Of a stretch of 64,000 nt of DNA, positions 19,784 through 32,762 are shown in pieces; the first letter of the stretch is position 1; the number at the start of each line of letters is the position of its first letter. Source of the stretch: Asterochloris sp. CNOR1 (taxonomy: Eukaryota; Chlorophyta; Trebouxiophyceae; Trebouxiales; Trebouxiaceae); assembly GCA_963969365.1 (NCBI GenBank), contig OZ017762.1:1426001-1490000 (forward strand), in the 5' to 3' direction. Under the pieces are notes generated by a model. That model did no database searches and was not told the origin of the DNA. It worked only from the letters and a program-made list of their open reading frames with translations. The position numbers and the translations under genes were made by a program.

Positions 19784-22700
19784 TCATTGGTCCTTCATGC
19801 GCTTTTCACTGGCTTTAGGTATGCACTGTCTGCAGTAAGCAATGGCCATGGTGGCCCAAGAGCAAGTCACGCCCACAGCACAGAACGTAGAGGTCAGCAG
19901 CAGGGGCAGGAAGGGGAGCTTCTTTTCGAAGACAAAGGGGTGGACAAGCACACAAAAGACCTTGAGGGGCACCAGGCCGTACAGGTACCACTGCTGGGGC
20001 CAGCCTAAAAGGGGTCCTGGCAGATCTGATGGCTGCTGAGAGGTATGAAGCTCACTGAGCAAGGTGGCTGAGGCCACAGAGTAGATGAGAACCAGAAGTA
20101 TCTGCAATGCCAGGGAGGGGATTCCAGGCTCAGCTGCAGTTGGAAAGATAACTACATGGGCAGTCGCTTGCCCATCAGCAACAGAAGCTAAAACATGTAG
20201 GGATGCCTGCCAGCAGCATCTGCTGTGATGGGTTGAGCGGATATGGGGCAGAGACTCAGAGGAGTGCAGCCACTGTCTATGTGCTGACTGTAGGCCATTG
20301 CTTTGGCTGCATCAACAACCAGAGGCAGAGCTCACCTTGACAGGGTACTCCTGCAGAGTGAAGAGCAGGGGCATGAGGGCAAAGTGCCCCACAGCTGCCA
20401 GCACTGCATATTGCTGTGCTGCCCCTCTATCCAGAGCTGCCTCCACAGCTGCAACACAAGACAAAACTGGTGAGGATGAAAAGGCAATTATTGCTGTATG
20501 TCAATACAGATGAGAGGACAGCTGAGAGGACAACAGCCGCTGATTGCAGGCTTGAGTGGCACAGCTTGGTGCCTAGGCAGAGAGCCACACTCAGGCAGGG
20601 CAGGCCGTGTCAAGATCAAGGGCCTCAGTCCAAAGTTTTCACCCAAGGGAATGAGCACCATCAGGATAGCCTTCTCATGGACATGGTAGCCAAACATGAA
20701 GCTGCAGAGGCAGCAGTAGGCTGCGGCCCGCAGCAGGCCGTTAGGCCTGCAGAGCAGCACAGCAATCAAGTCCGCAGTGCCTCTGGTCCAGGGCAGCCAA
20801 GCGGCCAAATGTCGAGCTGCATCATCAGGCTGCAGTGCACAGCAAGCAAGCTGTGCTCCCCCAGGGGCTGGCAGGCCAGGCAACACACCTGCATCACAGG
20901 TTGCTGTGTCCCTGCAATGATGCGGGGGACTGCAAGCTTGCCCGCGAAAGCTTTGGGTATGCACAACACGACACACAAGTCAATGACCCTTAGCAAGGCC
21001 TGCCAGGGACTGCATGCTCACTTGGGGCAGCGCCAGGTGTGGACCAGGCAGGGAAGCATGGCTGCCGCCGACAGGCCCAGGGCAGCTGCTGGTGAGACTT
21101 GGGGCAGGACTGCAAACTCGCTGACACCCACCAGGCCTCCTGCAGCAGGACGGGTGCAGCATGGTGCAGAAGGTACTTTGGGCCTGCGCCTGCAAGCTGC
21201 CGTGCCGTTGGTGTGCCTCTGAGACTGTGGGGGCAGGGGATGTGCGCCGCAGCAAAAGCAGGCAATTGATGCACAAATTGCGGAGCTGGACGAACGGATG
21301 CATACAAACCACTTTATTTGCTGTCCCCCTTGCCACCTCAACCACTGCCACACCTGTCATCTGAGCGGCTGGTGGCGCCACAGGGCGCCCAAAGCGTGGC
21401 AGCAGCACCGTCAGCGCCTTGTCGGCGGCGCTATAGAGCGCCCAAAAGTTGGCTGCCCAGTACGCGTGGCACAGCCCCCTACCAAAGGGGAAGAGGCGCG
21501 CCAGCACCTGCGGCAAGGCAGGTTGCCAGCCTTCAGCTTGTGCGCCACATGCATCAGCAATATCAGGGTCGAGGGCAGCTGATCTCACGCCCACATGGGG
21601 TCAACAGGTTGAGGAATGCCCCTTGGAATTACTCAACACACAAGAAGGGGTGAGCAAGCTGGCACGGAAGTGCACATAAGTGCATGGCCTTCCGGGCTGA
21701 GCGTGCATGCTAGAGCTGGGCATTAATATGTTCAGGTGGCTACCAGGGCTGGCCATACCTGTTGCAGCTGCCCAGAGGCAATGAAAGGTCCAAAGGACAC
21801 GGCGCACACTGCCATCACGGACCCTGCCAGGCTCAGAAAATGGGCAACGGCTGCTGGACCTCTGAAGACAGCAGAGGAATGGTCTCTAACCATACACCGT
21901 CAGGAATGTGTTCTGCTGCGGCCTGCAGCTGAGCAGTCTTAAGGCCTCTTCAAGACTGGCCACTGCGTGCTCCAACATGCAAGTGGCACACAGGTACTGG
22001 CAGCAGATGTTCACAGTGGCATGGCTCACGAGTGACACACCGTCAAGGCAGGCCCGGCCTGTGACCCACTCCGTCAAAGCAGGTCCGGGCTATGACCCAC
22101 TCCGTTAAGGCAGGTCCGGGCTGAGACCCACCTGCAGTAGCTCCTCAACAGGAAAACCACATACAGCGGCGCCAAAGCAGCAAAAAGGTGCTTCATGTTG
22201 ACCAGTACTGCGAAGATCACCCCTCCCAGCAGGGGCCTGTCACGCTGAAGCAGTCCTATAGACCACAGCAGCAGACCTGCAGCATGATAAGGGTGACATC
22301 AGCACAAGGGTGCAGGGTTGTTCAGATGATGCTGCTGTGCTATTGTGAGGCCTCTGTGGAGCACGACTAACCACAGAAGCACGCCTGCAGCAAGGCACAG
22401 ACATTGCTGGTTGAATTGCCAAAAACTTCTTTCTAGCTGCTCCCTGCTCTGCTGTGTAAGCACAGACAACCACAACAGGCCTGCAGCGAGGCAGCGACAG
22501 GCAGGTGTCTAAAATTGTTGAGGTCCACACTGAAGTCAGGGTCAGCAAGGGTTCATTCTTCGTTGCATGAAGGCTGTGGACCAAATGAGCATGTTTGCAG
22601 CAGCAGGGCATGGGCAGCGTGGGTCAGACAATGAATGCACAATATGCAACTGCCCAGCTGAGCCTTGCAGGGGCCCAGCAGAGGAGGTGTGGCTGGCAGG

Positions 22701-24615
22701 CATGTGCTTGACACACCAAGGACAGTGCCTGGCACTAGCATGCCATCTGCAACCTGTGGCAGGGGCTCACCCAGCAGCTTCCTACCACAGATGCAGGCAG
22801 CAAAGCACAAACTTCAAGCATTGCCCCAGCAGCATGAACATTGAATGCACGTGGTGCAGCCCCCACAGGCCTTAGCTGCCAAGCACCAGGGCCTCCCAGC
22901 AGAATTTCACAGCGCCCAACTGGAAGCATGAACAATGCTAAAGCTGCAGCAGCAACTAATCAGCAGCTTATGATGTAGAGTCTCCTGCCTTTCCCGGCAA
23001 CATGCGACTTGATGCAATCTTCTCAAAGCGCTGTTTTGCCATTGTAGAGCCCACACAGCAGCTCACCAAGCAGCATCCCATTGTACTGAAAGTGAATGTG
23101 GTCCACCAGCAGCAGGCCGGGGCTACCCAGGACCAGCAGCCAGGCCAGGTCGCTGCTCTGCTTGCTCATACGCCTGCAGCCAAGTCAGGCAGGCTGACCT
23201 GAGCCCAGACACTCAAGGGTTTCTGCTGAAAGCCAGGCTGATTCAATCCTCTACCATCTCAGGAGCCTGCAGGCACAGGGGGCACCCCAGGTTGCTGCCA
23301 GCCATGCACGAGTTGCTGCGCATGTGCAAAATCGCTGGCCTACGGCTCATACTGTGACGCATGTCTGTTAAACTGAGCTTTTGACTGGAGGTTGCTGCTC
23401 TGCTTGCCATTATTGCCTGCAGGAGACACTGAAGGGTCATGCAGTCAGAGGCTCTGCGATCTTGCGCAACCATCAATATACAGTCAGGCCAGGTGGGACT
23501 CTGCTTGTGGAGGTGCTTGCAGGGGGGGACTGCACATTAAGATATGGCACATCACAGCACCTTGTCAGTTCTATCTGCTGCCTGCTGCCTGCACAGCCGA
23601 TATGCTCTGAGGCACGTCAACCAGGCAATCAGCGATCTCTGTTGTTCAAGATCTGAGGTGCGTTTCCACGTCACAACAAAGCAATGCAAAGCATGCATCT
23701 TCAAGCAGCAGGCTCCTGCAGTTGCTGCCCCGCCTGTGGCGCTGCTCAGCAGAGCATTGAGTCACACAGACACATGCAGCTCACCTGGTCATGTAGAGAA
23801 CAGCAGTGACCAGCACCAGCTCTGAGATAATGACGCTGAACCTCTGCAGCAGGTGGCAGACACTGAGTGCAAGAGTCCTATCTGCACAGCATGCTCAAAG
23901 GTGAGGCCAGCTGGCAGTACCTGCGTCCGGGTCAGAAGCTTTGCAGCTCCTTGCACCAGCATCTACATGCTCTATTTGGACATGTGCATGCACGCCGCTG
24001 CATATTGCTGGGGTGGTTTCCGGACAGGGATGCTGTTGTATCAGAGAAAGGTCACCAGGACAGGGCTGCTACTTACTTGGCAAATTGACTTGACTAACTT
24101 CTCAGCAGCAGACTCATCTCAGCGAGGTCACCTGAAAAATGATTGTGCCCTGGCTGTCATAGTTCAGGTTGTGGACTTGGAGCATGGCAGGGTCCACAAA
24201 GCGAGCGACCTGAGACAGCAGGAACTCGAACCAGGCAAACATGGGAGGGTAGTCCAGCGTCCACTCTGACGTTGCCTCAGTGTACCTGCGGAATGACAGG
24301 TTGCAGCAGCGCATCATCTGGAGCACCAGCAGCACTTGCTCTCTGAGCACTGTCTGCAACACTGCCTCCTAGGCTGCTGGAAGCAAGTTGCTGGCCCTGC
24401 CACACAGCACATCTGTTTGGCAGCAGCCCCAAACGCAGCTCTGGAGGGTGATCTCCACTCTGCAAAATAGACTGAGCGTACCATTGCCTCATTGGTAGGC
24501 TGTGCGTGATTGCCATCCAGTTCCTGTGCACCTCAAAGTCAGTGGATCTATAAGCTGGCACCAGCAGCAGCTTCAAGGCTGTCACTGCCAACAGAAATCT
24601 CATCTTCAACCCCAT
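19784..24615 (-). CDS. ALG8: Dolichyl-P-Glc:Glc1Man9GlcNAc2-PP-dolichol alpha-1,3-glucosyltransferase
   Basis: Eleven exons close in phase to 502 residues (human ALG8 has 526): 24,615-24,482; 24,285-24,132; 23,843-23,785; 23,173-23,067; 22,276-22,132; 21,861-21,759; 21,507-21,354; 21,139-21,022; 20,746-20,643; 20,448-20,336; 20,101-19,784. The enzyme adds the second glucose to the lipid-linked N-glycan precursor on the lumenal side of the ER, using Dol-P-Glc. Diagnostic segments: [20 protein letters not shown] (lumenal loop with the catalytic Asp), [50 protein letters not shown] and [29 protein letters not shown] together with [20 protein letters not shown] points to ALG8 rather than ALG6. 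The protein is multi-spanning. Its stop lies 27 bases from the stop of the convergent neighbour. Confidence 0.95.
22041..22133 (-). repeat. 31-bp tandem repeat x3 spanning the 5' splice site of ALG8 exon 5
   Basis: Units start at 22,041, 22,072 and 22,103 (CGTCAAGGCAGGCCCGGCC-type). On the coding strand each unit repeats the exon 5 donor context: AG|GTGGGTCTCAG at the real donor, then GAGTGGGTCATAG and GAGTGGGTCACAG downstream. Confidence 0.88.
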
Positions 24616-25320
24616 AGCTCAAACTCCTAAAATGAGCCCTGCTACAAAGCAGAGGAACTGCACAATGCAGCTCAGACAGAAAACAGAAGTGCACCACAGT
24701 CAATTTTAGGTCAGCTGCCATGCTTTTCCGGGCTGAAGATCAAGGAACGTCCTGATCCAGGGCTCGAGCTGACAGACCTGTTCGCTGTAGAAAATCTTGA
24801 CGCAAAGTGTCACTAACAGCTAGCAGTGCCCAGTTTGGTTGAATAATAGTCCATTCGCATCCACAAGGATGCTGAGTGCATTAGGAGGGGAGAGGTCACT
24901 GCAGCACTGCCAAGTCATTATCACAGCACTCCGCTAGTCTCTGTCGGAGGTGTGCAAGCTAGGTATGGCTGTTCATTGCTGCCACAGCAAGCTCCTGTGC
25001 ATGCAGCGCTGGTACACAAATGCAGCCAGCATGCATTCGTGAGTCAGCATTGCAGGTCTGGCCAAACATGTGAGTGTGCCAGCAGGCTGGCGCTCTGCAT
25101 ACGGCGCTCCCGAAGGCAGCATCCCTGAGTGCAGTTTGCTGAGCTGTTGATTTGGCTATCTCCCTGGGCAGCATGCTTACATGCGGGGCTGGTGCAGCAG
25201 CCCCTTGCAGCACCTTTGTGCGGTCAGCTTTAGTGCTGAAGTGTCACCGCAGACCACCTCAATGATTTTCTGGCTTGCAGGGCCGGCTGAAGGACAACCA
25301 CCTTGCAGCTCCTTTGCTGA
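24616..25320. other. Intergenic region between divergent ALG8 and NLE1
   Basis: About 700 bp holding both 5' UTRs and promoters. No further gene or clear motif was seen. Confidence 0.5.
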
Positions 25321-28300
25321 ATGGCCATCATGTCGGAGCGGTGGGCCAAGAGACCCAAGCTGGACCTCCAGGCCAAGCTGGATGCTAACATCATTGCAGC
25401 TAACATCATTGTGCAGTTCCAGGCTGACACCGGCGAGATAACAGGTGAACCTCTGCAGCTCAACTTGTGCATTGACTCCAACTTCATCGTGCGCTTCCGA
25501 GGGAGGTCACAGGTGCCCCCGCCATGGCGCAGACACAAGTGCAGCAAGGCAGGCTGGAGCTGGTAGCTCTTGCCGGCCTGCAGGCAAATGTCTTGGAGAG
25601 CCACCTCAGACGAGCAAATAGGCTTTGTGCAGAGCATGCTGCACTGCAGCCCTCGTGTGAGCAGCGAGTCCACATCATGCTAACATGATGTAAAGCTTCA
25701 TGCACATCTGATGCACACTTCATGCTGGGCACCTTCTGTGGGAACGCCCTGATGCACTGCCTCTGAGACCGAGAAGCACCTGCCTAATGACTGGCTTCCC
25801 TCACAGAGTATGCAGGTCCTCGGCTTCGTCTGATCCGGATTGAAGTCAGCTTCACACCCTTCTTGTGCTAGACTCTCAACTTGACTTTCTTCATGTCGCG
25901 CATCCCCACCACATGGTCTGTTTGCAGGCCCACAGCTGGATGTGCCTCAGAGCGTCACCCCAAAGGAGCTGGAGCAGCTGCTCAATGGTCTGCTCCAGAA
26001 TGAGGAACGCCTGCCCTACGGCTTTTACATCGACACCCAGGAGCTGGCTGCTTCCCTGGGCGCCCACCTGCATGAGCATGAGGTGGGTTTCTGTGGTCTC
26101 CTGGTCTGCTGACCTGCATGCAGCAAGAGGTGGGCCGTCTGCTTTGTTGCCCACTGGGAGGTCCATCTTGAAAGTTGATATTGGGCGATTGCATCACCAG
26201 ACTGCAGTTCACCAGGAGGAGGCGCAAGCCATTGGCCCATGCTGAGATACTGCGGAATTCTGAATGCTCTCTGTCAGCAGCTGCCTGGCTGATGATGGCA
26301 AGGAGCTTCACTGTTCTGTTGGCCACAAGCCACTGTAGCACGCAGATAGCTGCAGGACACTGCCAGTCCTGCAGATTCAAGTCAAGTTGTGGGTTCAGGC
26401 AGCACGTGTCCACCCAACCCCCCTCACCCAGAAAGTTTCTGTTGCTGCCTGCTGCAGGTCTCAGTTGAAAAGGCCCTGCGCATCGTGTACCAGCCCCAGG
26501 CCGTGTTCAGGGTCCGCCCTGTGGCTCGATGCACAGCGTCAATGTCTGGCCACTCAGACGCCGTGCTGTCAGTCAACTTCAGCCCTGACGGCAAGAGGCT
26601 GGCCAGCGGCTCGGGGGACACCACGGTCAGATTTTGGGACTTGGGCACACAGTTGCCAGACAAGACCTGCAAGGTGGGTCCAGGGGTGGGAGGACGGAGG
26701 GTCATACCGGTGGGAGGCAAAGGCTTGTGCCTGGCAGGCTGCTCGTGCTGGTCTAGTGACGTAGTTCCAGGGCAGAGCTGACGGGCTGGCTGACCAGGAA
26801 CGCAGACTTTCTGCCTGGAGTCTCCAATGTAGTGGGACCTGGGGTCGCCGCTATCACATGAGACCTGCAGGGTGGGCTGGGTAGGGTGCTGGGGGGTTGA
26901 GGCTTTCACCAAAGGGTTGCTCTGGGTGCTGACTTAGGCTGGAGGTGCTAGTATGGCTCTAGGAGGTGTATGAGTAGCTGCTGGTCAACTCCAGCAAACA
27001 CTATGGGGATGGCTTGTGCTGGGTCTGGCACAGAGGTTGCTGCTCTGGGCATGTGGGCTGTGCTCGAGGCACCAGCACAATGCCCTGCTTGTCCCAGGCA
27101 TGCAGCTGTTTGTCTGACCGAGGTCACACCTGAAGCTGTGCACATCGTTGCACGAGTGAAGTGTCTCAACTTACAGCATAGGTTACCTTTGCTGAACCAC
27201 ATCGAGCTGAGGGGCAACAGCACCGGCATGTGGGGCACTCAGGCCTGCCTCACCATCCCTGTGTCAGGACATTTGGCCCTGCCTTAGCCAATCTGGGATG
27301 TGGTGCTCAAGTCTCAGCCCATAGGCCCAACATGCTGTATTGTGCCTTTGCAGCAGCATTGGTAGAGTACTTGATGCTCCGTCTCGCAGCAGGCTGCAAT
27401 AGCTGCCTATGAGAGGCCACATCTCCTGTCTGAGGTTGTCAGAGGGTGCTCAGCACTGTGTTTTGAGGTGTTTCTGCAGTTATGTGGAGGTGCTGCATGA
27501 ATGGAGTACTTGGCTTAGCGTGGCTGAGGACAGCATGCATCCTGCCATGTCTTGTTGTAGTCTGGTCATTGGCCTGGAAGGATGAGTCAGGACCTGCAGG
27601 TGCTGCAGTTGCAAAGTTGAGAAGAACAATGTCATACCACCACCAGTGTCCCTGCTGATGTGGCTCTCTCTGACAGGCTGTGTCACAGGTATGGTGGACA
27701 CCTCAGTCTTGCGGCAAACCTCTGCTAACACATGACTACATCCAACCAGTCTGTCAGCTTGCATGGGAAAGGGCATCAACAAATGTCTTTAGCTGCTGGA
27801 CAGCGGCAGATGATCAAGCAATGGTCTTTTATTGACTGACATGCTCAAAACATGGTCTGCTTTACCGCCTTAGTCAAAGAAGATACTCCTTGTTGGCAGG
27901 CCATATAGGCATTGAAAAGGTACAGCTCTGGCTGCAGTCTGTCTGTATTTTTGTACTCAAACTTTCTTCACAATAGAGCTGGCCAGGAGGCATGGATGAT
28001 GAGACGCCACGTGTTGGAGCTGCACATGCTGCCAGTCTTTGACAGCTGCAGCGGATGATATTACACCATGTCATAGTTACACTGACATGCCTCCTGGCCA
28101 TGACAGGACTGCTGCAGTAGAGGTGATGTTTGCACTGCCTCTCTGTGGGAGGTTGGTCTGGCTCGTTGTCACACAGGTGTGCTGGAAGACAGAAGGGGCT
28201 GTCTAGGACCCTGTCGACCAGCTGCCTTGCATTACACACACAGGTCTTAGCACTGGCTGTGTGCCTTCTGTTCTTTGCTCTAGCTGCAGCAAGCCACCAT

Positions 28301-31300
28301 AAGCATCTGATTGAGAAGCACACATTGCTCTTGCCTGCCCACTTGTCCAGCAACCCAACAAATGGGCAGATGTTGGGCTTGTTCACTGCTTGCTGGGAAT
28401 CGCCTGGCCAACTGTGTCCCCCAATGTGACCGCAGAACCACAAGAACTGGGTGCAGTGCGTGGCGTGGTCACCTGACGCAGCTTGTCTGGCCTCTGGGGA
28501 CCAGAATGGAGCTGTATGGCTGTGGAACCCTGCAACAGGGGAGCCTCTGGGGCAGTGCAGAGGTGAGGGCCTGCGTGGCATGTTGTGTCGTGAGGCAAGG
28601 GTACACAGAGTGGCTGCTGGGACATATCAGGGCTTGAGGTGGGAAGGCACTGCAATGACGTTGTTGCAAGCATGGATGACTGCTTTGGCGCTGCATACAG
28701 CTCTGCATGTCATCGTGGTAAGCCTCATGCTGCTGAGTGCACCATGCTGCTGGCTTAGCAGCCGCCTGCAGCTTGCGGTCTTCACGCTTTGTCCCAGCAT
28801 CAGCTGACCTCACACCTGAACTTGCTGCTTGCTGCTGCTGCATTGCAGCATGCGCTTCACTACTCAGGTATGGTGTCCAGACAAACTGACCTGGTAACGT
28901 AATTACGCTGCTGCTGCTGCTGCTGCTGCAGGCCACAGCAAGTGCATCACATCTATGGCCTGGGAGCCTGCGCATGTGCAGCTACCCTGCCGGCGGCTGG
29001 TGACGGCGTCACAGGACTGCACTGCCAAGGTGGCCCTGCACAGTGCAGCAGTGCTGCTGAGAGCTGAGGGGCATGCCAGAGCTCTGCTTTGCCATTGTGA
29101 CATGTGCAAAGTGCCTTGGGCTGCTGCCGTGCCTGAGGCCTTCCAAAATTGCAGTGCCAAGCTGTCAGTTGTCTTTCATTGTCAACTGTAGCTCGTGACC
29201 AAATAACCTGCACATCCTGAACGCAGTCCCACAGCAATCTGGCATGCAGGTGTGGGACATCAGCATACGGCAGTGCGTGTTTACGCTGTCAGGCCACACA
29301 CATCTAGTCAGCTGCGTCAAGTGGGGCGGGGACGGCTTGATACACACCTCTTCTCGGGATGGCAGCATCATGGTCTGGGATGCCAAGGTCTGTTCTTGGG
29401 ATACACCAGGCATTTGCATCTTTGCCTGCCTGCAACAAGCCCAGGGTTGCAAGGTGTGAACTTGTGCGGCCGCAACCTTTGTGTCAGCCGGATGTGATCA
29501 CAACCTAGAAGACTATAGCAATATGCCAAGAGAGCTTGGGGCTGCCTTCAAAGGCATGCAAACCAAGTCTCGCAGGGATGCCAGTGGCGGCTGAGCAAAA
29601 TCTTTTCAGGTCTCATACAACTTGCTGCAGAATGGAGCCAAGACCCTGACCCTGGCAGGGCATGGGCACTGGGTCAACACCCTTGCACTCTCAGCGGAGT
29701 ACGCCCTCAGAACAGGCGCCTATGACCACACAGCCAAGGCGCCTGCCAGCGATGATGAGGGGCAGCAGGTGAGCATACCTGGCACTGGGGCTGCCCTCCA
29801 TGAGGGCCTGCAGTGCTGAGCATAGACTCTCTGGGCCAGTGTGGGGCTCTGCAGGGCTAGACTGTGTGTTAATTTGGCAGTTACAGTGTGCAGCATGCGC
29901 TTCAAGCCACTGGGTTGCATGTTTCCTTACAGACAATCGCTGAGGGCTCCTGAAGGACCAGATGCTGCCTGGCATGCCAGTAGCCTGACATCCTGCGCTT
30001 GGTTGTGACCCAGTCCACTTCTGCAGATTGCCCTGAAGCGCTATCAGGCAGCCTGCAGCGGGCAGCCTGAGCGCTTGGTGTCCGGCTCAGATGACTTCAC
30101 CATCTTCCTGTGGGAGCCCAGCAAGAGCAAGAAGCCTCTGGGGCGCATGACTGGCCACCTGCAGCTCATCAATCAGGTAGGCCTGGTATCCTCTTGTGGG
30201 GTGTGGTCACTGTTGGGTATCACAAGGTGGCCAGCTGCAGGGCTGGTCACAAGACCTCTTGCGGGCAAATTGTCAGGTGTAACCAGATTGTTGACCATCA
30301 GTTGGGGTTGTGTTAGCGCAGCCAGGGAGGATCCCAACAGCACGTGCAGTCTGGCCCCCAGCCTCATCCCATTAACAGCAACCTGTTGCATCATGTGTGG
30401 ATGTGCCTTTGCAGCAATTCTACTCTGCACTGGCCGCGTGATCAGCCACGCGGTCCCCACCAGTCTGTTCTGTGCTTGATGCCTCTGTCGTGCGGTCACT
30501 GCAGGTGCAGTTCTCCCCAGATGGCCGCTGGATTGTCAGCGCCTCCTTTGACAAGTCAGTCAAACTGTGGGATGGCCTGAAAGGAGTGTTTGTGGCCACC
30601 TTACGGGGCCATGTTGGCCCAGTTTACCAGGTGGCATGGTCAGCAGACAGCCGCCTGCTGGTCAGCGGGAGCAAGGACAGCACTCTCAAGGTGAGGATCA
30701 TGCAGAGTCATGTGGGGGGGTTTGCTTGGGGCGGATGTGGCTGCTGGTCAGCTGCAGCTTGATGTGCCTTATGTGCCTGGCAAGTCAATGGGACCCCAGC
30801 TTGGAGATTGCCTCCTTGGTGACTGCGTCCTTGTGACAGGGTTGGTGCTCTGGTTGGCTGGTCTGCGGTACCAAGGGCAAAGCCAACACCCTCAAGGTGG
30901 CTCTGTTGGGGCCCTTATTAAGAAAGGGGGAGCTGCAGGTTGCTGCAAGGGAAGACGCTACCTCTGAAGGTCAGTCGCCATATGTGGGCAGCACGTGTTT
31001 CTTTGTGACTGGCTTTACATTATCTGTCACCTGGTGGAGCGTTTTGCAAGCGAGGGCCATGAAGTTGCTGGTGCGAGATCTCCAGGATGATGTGCAAACC
31101 AACCTATGCCTGATAAAGCAGAATTGAACTCACTTGTATTGTCATGCAGAGGAAGCAGTTGATGCTTGGGGGGTGTACCCAAGCCATTGCACATAGGCTG
31201 GTCTTGCATACACTGCTGCTTACTAAGGCTGCTGTGCTTCATGCATGGTGTAAGGGCAATTCCTGGACTGTGTCCTGTGGCTGACGGCAGCTTGCTGAGC

Positions 31301-31462
31301 AGTGTCGATCCTGTGCTGCAGGTCTGGGACGTGCACACACGCAAGCTGCGCTTGGACCTGCCTGGCCATGCAGACGAAGTATACACTGTGGACTGGAGCC
31401 CAGATGGCGCATCAGTGGCCTCTGGCGGCAAGGACAAAGTGCTTAAACTTTGGCGCCAGTGA
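25321..31462 (+). CDS. NLE1: Notchless homolog, WD40 ribosome-assembly factor (NLE1/Rsa4)
   Basis: Ten exons close in phase to 497 residues: 25,321-25,444; 25,928-26,082; 26,458-26,673; 28,436-28,562; 28,932-29,029; 29,250-29,387; 29,610-29,768; 30,027-30,176; 30,505-30,690; 31,322-31,462. The N-terminal NLE (ubiquitin-like) domain reads [17 protein letters not shown]. Then comes the family linker [17 protein letters not shown] and eight WD40 blades, for example [65 protein letters not shown] and [17 protein letters not shown]. Rsa4/NLE1 binds the pre-60S subunit; the AAA ATPase Rea1/midasin pulls on its NLE domain to release it. The start could also be the second Met at 25,330. Intron 3 (1,762 nt) is the longest and shows nothing recognisable. 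Confidence 0.95.
28907..28929 (+). repeat. (GCT)7 microsatellite forming the 3' splice site of NLE1 exon 5
   Basis: Seven GCT units run directly into GCAG|GC, the acceptor of exon 5. The repeat replaces a normal polypyrimidine tract, so length changes would alter the splice site directly. Confidence 0.9.
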
Positions 31463-32762
31463 CTGGCAGGCAAGCGGAGCTGCCAGACTGTGCAAGGCAT
31501 TGTTGTGCTGCTAGCATGAGTGTGCTTCATGCTGCTGGCAAGCCAGATAGCCCCACTGTCGCATGAAGACATAGCTGCCCCCTTTCTTGTGCGTTTCTAC
31601 ATTGAGCACTGCATTTCATTGCGGGTGGTTTGATTCAAGCACATCATGACACTGGTGCATTTGTTCAGATTCCATTCCTTTTGGACACTGTCATACGCAT
31701 GAGTCAATCACAATTTGACTTCAAGGCTGCATAGCAGAGCTTCATTGCTCTGCCATGCGTGCCAAATTGAAGCACCTGACAGCACAACTCCGAAAGCTTC
31801 AGATCGGGTTGAAGTCCCTCTAAGCTTAAACAAAAAGCCTGTGTGCTGTGGCCAGTCAGCTCTTGTGCATTTGCTAAGCATCAAATGCACATCAGTAACT
31901 CCAGGTGAATCAGCGAAGAAATGCCAGCAGCGGGCACGGCTGCGGAAATCTTATTGATTACAGCTGCCGACATAAACATATAGCGCCTGGACATGCACCA
32001 CCAGGGCGCAATGGGGAGTGATACGCGGCTGTGAGGACATGACAGCAGTCTGATAGGAGAGATGTTGAGCACAGCATGGCTCGTACTCTTTGTAAGAATG
32101 TGCCTCCTGATTGCTGATTGCACAAGTGGCCTGCACATCACATGATCAGACTGCTGCGCAGCTGAATTGTCAGGGAGTGAATTGTCTCGGTCACAACTGG
32201 CTCATCACGCTGCACTGGAGGGATGCACAGCATTGAAACATGCCAAGCTTCATCCTGCAATGCGCCCTTTGCGGGCAGGAATCACCTGCATGCTGTCTCT
32301 GCACCTGTGTGCAGGGCGCAAAAGAGCTTACAACATGTATATGATGCTTGAACCCAGCGCTCTGCACTTCTGTGCTGTGCATGCCAGCCTCATGGGCAGG
32401 ATGCTAGAAATGCAGCTCCTTTCTGCAGCAGCATTGCCAGTGGACCCGTCAGCAATCTTGCTCTGCACCAGTGTGCTGGGCCTGCTTACCCTGCGGCATT
32501 TCCTTGCGCAATGCAAACACTGCCAGATACCGGCTGGCTCCTTAAGCAATCTTACTTCGTAACACAGCACTGCCATTGCCAGGCGCACACAAAAAATTTC
32601 ATCTGCCCTCATGAATGATGCAACAGCTGTGCGCATATGTGGGGAGGTCACCGCTGGCGCTGTGGGTGACTTCTGCATCGGTGCCATGTCTAGGTGCAAC
32701 CGCAAGCGGCGCAGTTCAACGTTGCCTCGCACCTGTTCATCCAGCTTTCTACCTGTGTGCAG
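31463..32762. other. NLE1 3' flank and ALG5 5' region; first ALG5 exon not found
   Basis: No independent gene recognised. The first coding exon of ALG5, expected to carry the ATG and part of the membrane anchor, should lie in the right-hand part but could not be placed with confidence. Confidence 0.5.
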
